NCBI RefSeq assembly: GCF_002056795.1
Contig: NZ_CP020104.1
Location: 5,217,501-5,281,500 of the forward strand
Length of the DNA: 64,000 bases
Source: Spirosoma aerolatum
Lineage (GTDB): Bacteria; Bacteroidota; Bacteroidia; Cytophagales; Spirosomataceae
Direction: 5' to 3'
In this document: positions 48,727 to 56,732 of the stretch, piece after piece
Layout of the letters: the number at the start of each line of letters is the position of its first letter
Numbering within the stretch: position 1 is the first letter of the stretch
Translations under genes and position numbers: made by a program
Notes under the pieces: generated by a model
Told to the model about the DNA's origin: nothing
Seen by the model: only the letters and a program-made list of their open reading frames with translations
The model's database searches: none

Positions 48727-51339
48727 ATGAAAAACGTATGTATAGCCCTAACGGCTCTTCTGCTATGGCTCCAGTTTACCTCTTCGGCGGCTCAGTCGTC
48801 GATTCCCAAAAATACCCAGATAGCAACCGGCAATAACGCTAAACCCTGGACATACTGGTGGTGGATGGGCAATGCCGTTAACGAAGCCGACATTACCTAC
48901 CAACTCGAACAGTTTGCCAAAGCCGGACTCGGTGGCGTTCATATCATCCCGATTTATGGGGTAAAAGGCGCCGAAAAGCAATTCATCCCCTTCCTGAGCG
49001 ACCGCTGGCTGGCAGTGTTTGCCCATACGGTTCGCGAGGGAAAACGGCTGGGTGTAGGTGTCGATCTGACAACCGGAACAGGCTGGCCATTTGGGGGGCC
49101 GGGCATATCGAACAGCCTGGCCGCCAAAGAATGGAAGCTGGACAATGGGAAACTGATTGCCGTACCGACCAAACAGCAGGTAAAACGTCCGGCTCCCGGT
49201 GGTCAGGGGCTGGTTATCGACTATTTCAATCCGGCAGCGGTTCAGTACTATCTCAAACGGTTCGACTCAACGCTTACCCACCTGCCCGAACGTCCGCGAG
49301 CGGTATATAATGATTCTTACGAAGTGTTCGGAGCCAACTGGTCTGACGTTTTCCTGACCGAATTCAAAGCCCGTCGCGGGTATGATCTGCACACGCAACT
49401 AGCGGCTTTTCTGGATACTACCCAGTCCGAAACCAGCATTCTCGTTCATCAGGACTACCACCAGACGTTGTCCGAGCTATTGCACGATGGCTTTGCCAAA
49501 CCCTGGGGCAGTTGGGCAACCAAAGCGGGCTATCTATCCCGTAATCAGGCACATGGCTCACCCGGCAATCTGATCGACCTATACGCCAGAGCCGATATTC
49601 CTGAAACTGAGTCCTTCGGTTCGAGTCGATTTCCGATTCCGGGTTTGCGCGTCGATGCCAATTATGAAGTTGATCGGTTCGGAACCCCCAACCCGCTGGC
49701 GATGAAATTCGCTTCGTCGGCGGCTCATCTGCTGGGCAAACCACTTGTTAGCTCTGAAACGACTACCTGGCTCGCCAACCATTTTCAGGTGTCGCTGTCG
49801 CAGATCAAACCGCAGGTAGATGAATTGCTGGCGGCTGGTATCAACCATATTTTTTATCACGGTACGCCTTACTCGCCCCCGTCGGAAGGCTGGCCCCGCG
49901 TGGATTCGCCCGGCTGGCTGTTTTACGCGTCGACGAACTACGGGCCAAGCTCCCATTTCTGGCCCCATTTACCTTTACTCAATCGCTACATCGAACGTTG
50001 CCAGACCCGTTTGCAGGCCAGCAAACCCGACAATGACCTGCTGGTCTATTTCCCCATTCATGATTTGTGGAGCACACGGGCAAAGTCGGCAGGCGGTATC
50101 CATCAACTGGAGGTGCATCATGTGGAGCGGTGGCTGCTTCCCCAACCGTTTGGTCAATTATGCGAACAGTTGAGCCAGCGCGGGTATTCGTTCGATTATG
50201 TATCCGACGAGTTATTAAAAACTCTGACGGTCGACAAGAAAGGCATTCATGCACCCGGTGGAGCAACCTATCAGGCCATCCTGATTCCCCGCACAACCTA
50301 CCTACCCGAAACCTCGCTCCGACTGCTCGACCAACTGACAAAGCAGGGTGCACGGATTATGTTTGACAGCCAGTTACCGCAGCAAGCTCCGGGTTTTCAT
50401 AACCACCAAAGTCGTTCGGCAGCTATTCAACAAATCGGTCAGACACTTCGCCAGCAAAAGACGGTAGCGGTTAGCCCGGACATCTTCAATACACTAGCCA
50501 AAGCGGGTGTTCGGGTAGAACCCTGGGCGGCCGAAGGTTTATCCTTTATCCGCAAACACCGGGGCGATACCACGCAGTATTTTATCACGAACCTTGGCAA
50601 CCAGTTCCGCCAGAACTGGGTAACGTTTTCAGCACAGGGGCACATAAGTCGCTACGATCCGCTGACGAACCAAACCCAGCCGTTGCCAGCCCGAAAAGCA
50701 TCAAATGGCCAGACCGAGGTATTTCTGGCACTGGAACCGGGGCAATCCTGCTTTATCAATGTGGTTCCAGGCCATCCCGTTCTGATGAGTTCAGCCGGTC
50801 AAAACCAATTGGTAAACCACGCATCGACAAAGTCCATTCCGCTCTCCAATCCCTGGCAGGTACAGTTTCTGAAAGGCCGACCGAGCCTAACCAACCAGGT
50901 CACCTTACCCACCCTTACTTCCTGGACAACGCTTTCCGACTCGGCTGGTTATTTCTGGGGCACAGCCCGATACACCACCACCTTCGATCTGCCTGCCAAC
51001 CCCAACCCATCGGGCTACCAGCTTGATCTGGGTGATGTGCGGGAAGTGGCCGAGGTGCGGCTCAACGGACAAGCCATTGGCACCGCCTGGTGCATTCCTT
51101 TTCGACTCACAATACCCGCATCACTCCTGAAACCCACCGGCAACAAACTGGAAATCGACGTAACGAACTTATCGGCCAACTACATGCGGCTTTACGACCG
51201 ACAAAACCCAGGCTGGAAGAAGTTTTATGACATCAACATCGTAGACATTCGTTACCGCCCCTTCGACGCTACGAAATGGGATGCTCAACCATCTGGTCTG
51301 CTGGGACCAATAATGCTGACACCGATTAGTTCGTTATAA
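48727..51339 (+). CDS. GH106-like glycoside hydrolase (alpha-L-rhamnosidase type)
   Basis: 870 residues with a signal peptide to about SSAAQ (23). The start of the mature protein, AKPWTYWWWMGNAVNEADIT, and GLGGVHIIPIYGVKG and LTTGTGWPFGGPGIS are typical of family GH106 and relatives. The C-terminal ~150 residues form a galactose-binding-like beta sandwich (VREVAEVRLNGQAIGTAWCI, YDRQNPGWKKFYDINIVDIR). GH106 enzymes remove alpha-L-rhamnose from rhamnogalacturonan and glycosides, which would fit the pectin theme; activity on rhamnose is an inference. 102 nt downstream of the receptor operon. Confidence 0.82.
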   Translation: MKNVCIALTALLLWLQFTSSAAQSSIPKNTQIATGNNAKPWTYWWWMGNAVNEADITYQLEQFAKAGLGGVHIIPIYGVKGAEKQFIPFLSDRWLAVFAHTVREGKRLGVGVDLTTGTGWPFGGPGISNSLAAKEWKLDNGKLIAVPTKQQVKRPAPGGQGLVIDYFNPAAVQYYLKRFDSTLTHLPERPRAVYNDSYEVFGANWSDVFLTEFKARRGYDLHTQLAAFLDTTQSETSILVHQDYHQTLSELLHDGFAKPWGSWATKAGYLSRNQAHGSPGNLIDLYARADIPETESFGSSRFPIPGLRVDANYEVDRFGTPNPLAMKFASSAAHLLGKPLVSSETTTWLANHFQVSLSQIKPQVDELLAAGINHIFYHGTPYSPPSEGWPRVDSPGWLFYASTNYGPSSHFWPHLPLLNRYIERCQTRLQASKPDNDLLVYFPIHDLWSTRAKSAGGIHQLEVHHVERWLLPQPFGQLCEQLSQRGYSFDYVSDELLKTLTVDKKGIHAPGGATYQAILIPRTTYLPETSLRLLDQLTKQGARIMFDSQLPQQAPGFHNHQSRSAAIQQIGQTLRQQKTVAVSPDIFNTLAKAGVRVEPWAAEGLSFIRKHRGDTTQYFITNLGNQFRQNWVTFSAQGHISRYDPLTNQTQPLPARKASNGQTEVFLALEPGQSCFINVVPGHPVLMSSAGQNQLVNHASTKSIPLSNPWQVQFLKGRPSLTNQVTLPTLTSWTTLSDSAGYFWGTARYTTTFDLPANPNPSGYQLDLGDVREVAEVRLNGQAIGTAWCIPFRLTIPASLLKPTGNKLEIDVTNLSANYMRLYDRQNPGWKKFYDINIVDIRYRPFDATKWDAQPSGLLGPIMLTPISSL

Positions 51340-51375
51340 ATTGGTAGTCGGTTTACCGTAAACACCAATATCATT

Positions 51376-52425
51376 ATGATGACTCGACGAAATTTTCTAA
51401 CCGGATTAACCCTACTCCCATTCACCAATGCCTTGGCGGATGGCTTGACTGTATGGCCTTTCGATGATAATCGCGCCGAATTCAGTAAACACCTTAAGCC
51501 CGTTGGTCGGGCGTTGGAATCGCCCGATTGGTATGTATCGGCCAATAGTCCTATCTATGGCCCCAACGGTAGCGTACACCTATTTTATTCGCGCTGGCCT
51601 GCCGACCGGAAAGCAGATGGTTGGCTCAACGGCGCTGAAATAGCCCATGCTGTTGCCAAATCGCCCGAATCCGCGTTTGAATACGTCGAAACAGTGCTGG
51701 CTCCTCGTCCGGGCCAATGGGATGCAACGACCTGCCATACGCCACATATTCAGTATATCGATGGCAGGTATTGTCTGTTCTATACGGGCAATTCCAACGG
51801 ACAGCCAGACACCCAGCGTATTGGACTGGCTACTGCCAAGTCCCTAAAAGGGCCCTGGAAACGTTCCGATACGCCTTTGCTGGAACCTGGGACTGCGGGA
51901 GCCTGGGATGACCATTGCACCACGAATCCAGCGTTTATTCAACATCCCAACGGACAGTACTGGCTCTATTACCAGTCAGGAAAAACGAGCAACTCGGCCG
52001 GTCAAGGGTATCAAAAATATGGGCTGGCTACTGCCAATTTACTCCAGGGACCGTATCGACGCTACAGTAAAAAACCCATCATCGACTTTTCGTCCAAAGG
52101 TAAACATGCCCAGATCGATGATGCCTTTGTCTGGTTACAGCGGGGCCGGTTCAATATGCTTCTCGGCGACATGGGTGTTCAAAGTAACAACGCAGGCCTA
52201 TACCTAGATTCGCACGATGGCGTTCATTGGGAAGACCCCAGCGTTGCGTTTGGCCCCCTCAACGACTACGTAAAAGAGTCCCCTACCCTTGACCAAGGGA
52301 ACGCATACGGTCGACTGGAGCATCCTCAATTGCTTTTGCAACACGGTCGACCACGCTACCTGTTTACAGCAGCTCAGGGCGGTAAATACATGACCTCATC
52401 GCCTTTTATCTTCAAAATCGTTTAA
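51376..52425 (+). CDS. Tat-exported GH43-like five-bladed beta-propeller protein
   Basis: 349 residues. The N-terminus MTRRNFLTGLTLLPFTNALA is a twin-arginine (RRxFL) signal. The body repeats propeller motifs: SPIYGPNGSVHLFYSRW, TCHTPHIQYIDGRYCLFYTG, RIGLATAKSLKGPW, TTNPAFIQHPNGQYWLYYQS and GLYLDSHDGVHW, as in families GH43, GH117 and relatives. The exact family and catalytic residues could not be fixed by eye. It lies 36 nt after the GH106-like gene, so the two are probably co-expressed. Confidence 0.75.
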   Translation: MMTRRNFLTGLTLLPFTNALADGLTVWPFDDNRAEFSKHLKPVGRALESPDWYVSANSPIYGPNGSVHLFYSRWPADRKADGWLNGAEIAHAVAKSPESAFEYVETVLAPRPGQWDATTCHTPHIQYIDGRYCLFYTGNSNGQPDTQRIGLATAKSLKGPWKRSDTPLLEPGTAGAWDDHCTTNPAFIQHPNGQYWLYYQSGKTSNSAGQGYQKYGLATANLLQGPYRRYSKKPIIDFSSKGKHAQIDDAFVWLQRGRFNMLLGDMGVQSNNAGLYLDSHDGVHWEDPSVAFGPLNDYVKESPTLDQGNAYGRLEHPQLLLQHGRPRYLFTAAQGGKYMTSSPFIFKIV

Positions 52426-52434
52426 CGAATGATT

Positions 52435-52560
52435 AAAGAGTGAAAGAGCGAAAGAGTGAATGACCGGGCTGGCGCACCAGTGAAAGAGCGAAGGACTAAA
52501 AGTATACCTTCGCTCTTTCACTCTTTCACTCTTTCGCTCTTTCACTCTTTCGCTCTTTCA
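52435..52560. repeat. GAAAGAGC ladder upstream of the PQQ dehydrogenase
   Basis: Inverted repeat of 8-nt words (GTGAAAGAGCGAAAGA type); the right side holds six or more units and ends 6 nt before the ATG at 52567. The left side is interrupted by about 20 nt of unrelated sequence. Same family as at 32237 and 33888. Confidence 0.8.
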
Positions 52561-52566
52561 CGGCCT

Positions 52567-54708
52567 ATGAAACGTATTTACCTACCTCTCACATTAGCGT
52601 CGATTACACTATTCGGAGCGGCTGCCTTAACGTCCTCCGTTGATCCACCGGGTTCGGGTGATGACTGGGCGGAGTACCTGGGTGGTCCCGACCGTAGCCA
52701 CTATTCAACCCTCAGCCAGATTGATACCAGTAATGTGGGCCAACTGAAGATGGCCTGGCAATACCATACGCTGGATTCGGGGCAGGTCCAGTGCAATCCA
52801 ATTGTCAAGAATGGGGTGTTGTATGGCATGACGGCAACGACCCAGCCGTTTGCGCTCAATGCCGCCACAGGCGAAAAACTCTGGACCTGGCAGGACACGA
52901 CAGGACTTAAAGGCTCTGTCCGTTCGCAGAGTACCAGTCGGGGTGTTGTCTACTGGGAAAACGGCTCCGATCGACGGATTCTGTTTACACGGGGGCCCTG
53001 GCTCTACGCTATTGAGGCCACCACAGGCAAACCTGTTCCCTCCTTTGGTGAGCAGGGCCGGACAAGTTTGAAAGCGGGACTGGGCCCAACGGCCAAAGAT
53101 AAGTTCGTGATCTCCAATACCCCCGGCACCGTTTACGGCGACCTGATCATCATGCCGATGCGTCTGTCGGAAGCAGCCGATGCCGCCCTTGGAAACATCC
53201 AGGCGTTCAATATTCGGACGGGAGAATTAGCCTGGGTATTTCATACGATTCCGCATCCGGGTGAATTTGGCTACGATACGTGGCCGAAAGACACGTACAA
53301 GAATACAGATGTAGGAGCTGCCAACAACTGGTCGGGCATGGCGATTGACCGGCAACGGGGCATTGTTTATGTGCCAACCGGCTCGGCGGCTTTCGATTTT
53401 TACGGCGGCAATCGGCTCGGACAGAATCTGTTCGCAAACTGTCTGCTGGCACTTGATGCCAAAACCGGGAAACGACGCTGGCATTTCCAGTTTGTGCACC
53501 ACGATATCCTTGACCGCGACGCGTCTGCTCCACCAAACTTACTGACAGTCACCCAAAACGGAAAGAAAATCGATGCGGTTGCGCAGGCAACCAAGCAGGG
53601 GTATGTCTTTTTATTTGATCGGGTAACAGGCAAACCGCTGTTTCCCATCAAAGAAGTACCAGTCCCTGCTTCAGATGTTGACGGAGAAAAAGCCTGGCCA
53701 ACTCAACCCATCCCGACAAAACCAGCCCCCTATGCCCGTCAATCCTTCCCTGAAACAGACGTTAACCCACTGGCTGCCAATCGGCAGGAGTTGATCGAAA
53801 GCCTTCGCCGAAGCCGAAACGAAGGCCCCTTTACCCCGTTGAGCAAACGAGGAACGATCATCTACCCCGGTCTCGATGGCGGAGCGGAATACGGAGGAGC
53901 AGCCGTTGACCCTAACGGCATTATGTACATCAACAGTAACGAAATGGCCTGGTTGATTTCTCTCGATAAGAAACTGTCGAACGATCAGCTTGCCCAACTC
54001 AGTCCGGGTCATCGGGTGTACACCACGACCTGCGCGTCCTGTCACGGTGCTGAGCGCAAAGGCAATCCAGCCAGTGGCTATCCATCATTGGTCGATATCG
54101 GTAAACGGCGAAACCGGGCTTATGTCGATAATGTCATCTCGACGGGTAAGGGCATGATGCCCGCCTTTACGGGTCTGTCGACAATGCAGAAGCAGGAATT
54201 ACTGGCTTTTTTGTTTGGTGAAGAAAAGCAGGAAGTCGGCATGAATGCCTCATCCGAAGCCCGAAAAGGAACCCCAACCCAACCCAAAGCCTCTTACCAG
54301 ATTTCGGGCTACAGCAAATTTCTCGACAAGAACGGGTACCCAGCCATGAAACAACCCTGGGGAACGCTGAACGCCATTAATCTGAACACTGGCGAATACG
54401 TGTGGACAACCGTACTGGGCAACTATCCCGAATTGAACAGCCAGTCCCCAACGGGTTCGGAGAGTTACGGTGGGCCGGTCATTACAGCCGGTGGGTTGGT
54501 GATCATTGCCGGCACGAAAGATGCCATGCTACGGGTTTTCGCTCGTAAAACGGGCAAGCTCCTTTGGGAAACAAAGCTTCCGGCGGCCTCATTTGCAACC
54601 CCCTGTACCTACTCGGTCAATGGAAAACAGTATATTGCCCTGGCTTGCGGAGGCACCAAACTTGGCGCCCCCAAAGGCGATAGCTACGTAGCCTTTGCTT
54701 TACCCTAA
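52567..54708 (+). CDS. PQQ-dependent dehydrogenase with cytochrome c domain (quinohemoprotein)
   Basis: 713 residues from the ATG at 52567; the longer frame upstream is encoded by the repeat ladder. Signal peptide (MKRIYLPLTLASITLFGAAA). Eight-bladed quinoprotein propeller: DWAEYLGGPDRSHYSTLSQI, LKMAWQYHTLDSGQ, GTVYGDLIIMPMRLSEAADA, NNWSGMAIDRQRGIVYVPTG and GAEYGGAAVDPNGIMYIN. A cytochrome c domain is inserted late, with the heme motif CASCH at 489-493, and then the propeller closes (GGPVITAGGLVIIAGTKDAM). It would oxidise a sugar or alcohol in the periplasm and pass electrons to heme c. Closest in type to glucose/sugar dehydrogenases. No PQQ synthesis genes are nearby. Confidence 0.88.
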   Translation: MKRIYLPLTLASITLFGAAALTSSVDPPGSGDDWAEYLGGPDRSHYSTLSQIDTSNVGQLKMAWQYHTLDSGQVQCNPIVKNGVLYGMTATTQPFALNAATGEKLWTWQDTTGLKGSVRSQSTSRGVVYWENGSDRRILFTRGPWLYAIEATTGKPVPSFGEQGRTSLKAGLGPTAKDKFVISNTPGTVYGDLIIMPMRLSEAADAALGNIQAFNIRTGELAWVFHTIPHPGEFGYDTWPKDTYKNTDVGAANNWSGMAIDRQRGIVYVPTGSAAFDFYGGNRLGQNLFANCLLALDAKTGKRRWHFQFVHHDILDRDASAPPNLLTVTQNGKKIDAVAQATKQGYVFLFDRVTGKPLFPIKEVPVPASDVDGEKAWPTQPIPTKPAPYARQSFPETDVNPLAANRQELIESLRRSRNEGPFTPLSKRGTIIYPGLDGGAEYGGAAVDPNGIMYINSNEMAWLISLDKKLSNDQLAQLSPGHRVYTTTCASCHGAERKGNPASGYPSLVDIGKRRNRAYVDNVISTGKGMMPAFTGLSTMQKQELLAFLFGEEKQEVGMNASSEARKGTPTQPKASYQISGYSKFLDKNGYPAMKQPWGTLNAINLNTGEYVWTTVLGNYPELNSQSPTGSESYGGPVITAGGLVIIAGTKDAMLRVFARKTGKLLWETKLPAASFATPCTYSVNGKQYIALACGGTKLGAPKGDSYVAFALP

Positions 54709-54728
54709 ACCGAAACGCTTCACTAATT

Positions 54729-55613
54729 ATGAGCCAATCGATTGGCATTGACCTGGGTGGTACACGCATTAAAGGCGTGTTGATGGATAGGCATACGGGT
54801 GAGGTATTGGAGCGACGCATTGTACCGACTAATGACAGTGAAACGGGTAGCTGGAAAGCCGTTGTTCATCAAATTGTCCACGAACTAAAAGCGACCACGA
54901 CCGAGCCGATTCAGGGGGTTGGGCTAGCCGCACCCGGCTTACCTACGGTCGATAATTCGGCTATTGCGTGTATGCCCGGTCGATTACCGGGGCTGGAAGG
55001 CTTCAACTGGGGAAGCTTCCTCAACGAACAGGTCCATGTACTCAACGATGCGCATGCTGCTATGATGGCCGAAGCTCGTTTTGGAGCCGCCCGGAACATC
55101 GCCAATGCCGCGCTCATTACCCTCGGAACGGGTGTTGGGGGAGGCCTGTTAGTGGGTGGGCAACTCTATCAGGGGTTTTATCAGATGGCCGGGCACATCG
55201 GCCACATAACGGTAGATGCCGATAGCGACCACCTCAGCATCACCAACTTACCCGGCAGTCTGGAAGAAGCCATTGGCAACACGACCGTTAGCCGTCGTTC
55301 GTATGGCCGTTATCAGACTACGCACGAACTAGTAGCAGGTTATGCCGCTAGTGAGCCTCTGGCAGCCCTTGTCTGGCTCACCTCCGTCCGTCGGCTGGCG
55401 GTAGCCATTGCCTCTATAGCCAACCTGTTTTCGCCCGAAGTGGTCATTTTAGGCGGAGGCATTACCCAGGCCAACGACGCTTTATTTACACCTTTACAAG
55501 CCTTCATGGATCTGTTCGAATGGCGCCCTGCTGGAAAGAAAACTACCCTATGCAAAGCGCATTTCGAAGATTGGGCCGGGGCCATCGGCGCTGCAGCTCG
55601 CTTTACTGATTAA
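54729..55613 (+). CDS. ROK-family sugar kinase-like protein
   Basis: 294 residues. ROK/actin-like ATP-binding motifs: IGIDLGGTRIKGVLM, VGLAAPGLPTVDN, LNDAHAAMMAEARFGAARN, ITLGTGVGGGLLVGG and VVILGGGITQAND. The zinc motif CxCGxxGCxE usual in ROK kinases is changed to SITNLPGSLE, so all three cysteines are lost. Active-site Asp in LNDAHA is kept. Gaps of 20 nt to the PQQ dehydrogenase and 17 nt to the SIS-domain gene indicate one operon. Probable cytosolic hexose or amino-sugar kinase; substrate unknown. Confidence 0.88.
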   Translation: MSQSIGIDLGGTRIKGVLMDRHTGEVLERRIVPTNDSETGSWKAVVHQIVHELKATTTEPIQGVGLAAPGLPTVDNSAIACMPGRLPGLEGFNWGSFLNEQVHVLNDAHAAMMAEARFGAARNIANAALITLGTGVGGGLLVGGQLYQGFYQMAGHIGHITVDADSDHLSITNLPGSLEEAIGNTTVSRRSYGRYQTTHELVAGYAASEPLAALVWLTSVRRLAVAIASIANLFSPEVVILGGGITQANDALFTPLQAFMDLFEWRPAGKKTTLCKAHFEDWAGAIGAAARFTD

Positions 55614-55630
55614 ATTTACGGTTTACAATC

Positions 55631-56440
55631 ATGTCTCTAACGTCTCAATATATTCAGAAAGCCCAAGCCATTCTGGACGTTGCCGAACAGCAGACCGAAG
55701 CCATTCAACAGGCGGCCCAATGGTTTAGTCAAACGATTCTGGCAGGTCGGATGGTGCACCTGTTTGGCAGTGGTCATAGCCGTATTATGGTCGAAGAAAT
55801 GTGGCCCCGCTATGGGTCGTTTTCGGGTTTCAACCCCATTGTTGAGCTGTCACTCTCGTTTCACAACCTGGTTGTTGGCGCCAATGGGCAACGGCAGGCC
55901 ATGTTTCTCGAAAATGTACCCGGCCTGGCCGACCGGATTCTTCGCAACTACGATCTCTCCGAACAGGATTCGGCGCTGGTCATTTCGTCAAGTGGTTGTA
56001 ATGTGGTGCCTATCGAGATGGCCGAACTCTTTCAGAAACGTGGTATCAAAGTCGTGGCCCTGCTAACACGGCAACATGCCGAAAAAAGCACCAGCAAACG
56101 ACAGGATGGCAAAAAACTAAGCGATTTTGCCGATTTGGTACTCGACACGGGCGCCCCGGTAGGCGATGCAATGGTCGACGTTCCTGGTCTCGATACGCCC
56201 GTTTCGCCCGGTTCTACAGTCGGTGGTGCCGTGATTGTCAACTGCATTAAAGCTGAAGTGGCTGGATTATTAACGCAGGCAGGCTATCCACCAACTGTAT
56301 TATCAGCGGCTAATGTTGTCGGGCCAGAACGAGCCGTTACGCTATTCGAAAGCGCCTACGACGAGCACGCCCACCGACTGGCTACCTTATACGCGCAAGT
56401 AGGTTTCCCCTCCTACGTAAGCGAACGAGCTGACTTGTAA
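55631..56440 (+). CDS. SIS-domain protein (UPF0309-like sugar isomerase type)
   Basis: 269 residues. A single SIS (phosphosugar isomerase) domain: MVHLFGSGHSRIMVEEMWPR, DSALVISSSGCNVVPIEMAE, and GIKVVALLTRQHAEKSTSKR, then PGSTVGGAVIVNCIKAEVAG. SIS domains bind sugar phosphates. Together with the ROK protein 17 nt upstream this gives a kinase plus isomerase or phosphosugar-binding pair, as in amino-sugar catabolic loci. There is no lyase or deaminase nearby, so the pathway is not complete here. A 15-bp hairpin follows the gene. Confidence 0.85.
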   Translation: MSLTSQYIQKAQAILDVAEQQTEAIQQAAQWFSQTILAGRMVHLFGSGHSRIMVEEMWPRYGSFSGFNPIVELSLSFHNLVVGANGQRQAMFLENVPGLADRILRNYDLSEQDSALVISSSGCNVVPIEMAELFQKRGIKVVALLTRQHAEKSTSKRQDGKKLSDFADLVLDTGAPVGDAMVDVPGLDTPVSPGSTVGGAVIVNCIKAEVAGLLTQAGYPPTVLSAANVVGPERAVTLFESAYDEHAHRLATLYAQVGFPSYVSERADL

Positions 56441-56482
56441 GTACGCTTTATGTATGTGTATGTCGCAGCGCCCTGTAGTCTC

Positions 56483-56516
56483 CCGTGTTGTCAGATGCTT
56501 ACATCTGACAATACGG
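56483..56516 (+). terminator. GTCAG-CTTA-CTGAC hairpin after the SIS gene
   Basis: 15-bp stem with a G-T pair; centre GTCAG-ATG-CTTA-CAT-CTGAC, of the same form as the two hairpins between araB and araA but with different, still complementary, stem triplets. It lies 42 nt past the stop. Confidence 0.7.
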
Positions 56517-56732
56517 AGTAATATAAGCCATAGAATAGAACCAAAGGAAGAATATATTTCAATTAATGAATTATTAGAAATATTATTTGTCGCTGATAGC
56601 TTTCCCTAAAATACTATAAGTTAAATTGAACTCGATTTTGCTATATAGCTTACCACCTCTGCATTACTTGCATTACCTCCTGCCTGGCAACTTCTAAACT
56701 GCGTCTATATAACCCAATCAATCCGTCAACAA

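Noticed and set aside
54729..56440. ROK plus SIS pair as an N-acetylmuramate or N-acetylmannosamine pathway
   Set aside because: No etherase, lyase, deacetylase or epimerase lies nearby and the substrate residues cannot be read, so only generic names are given.
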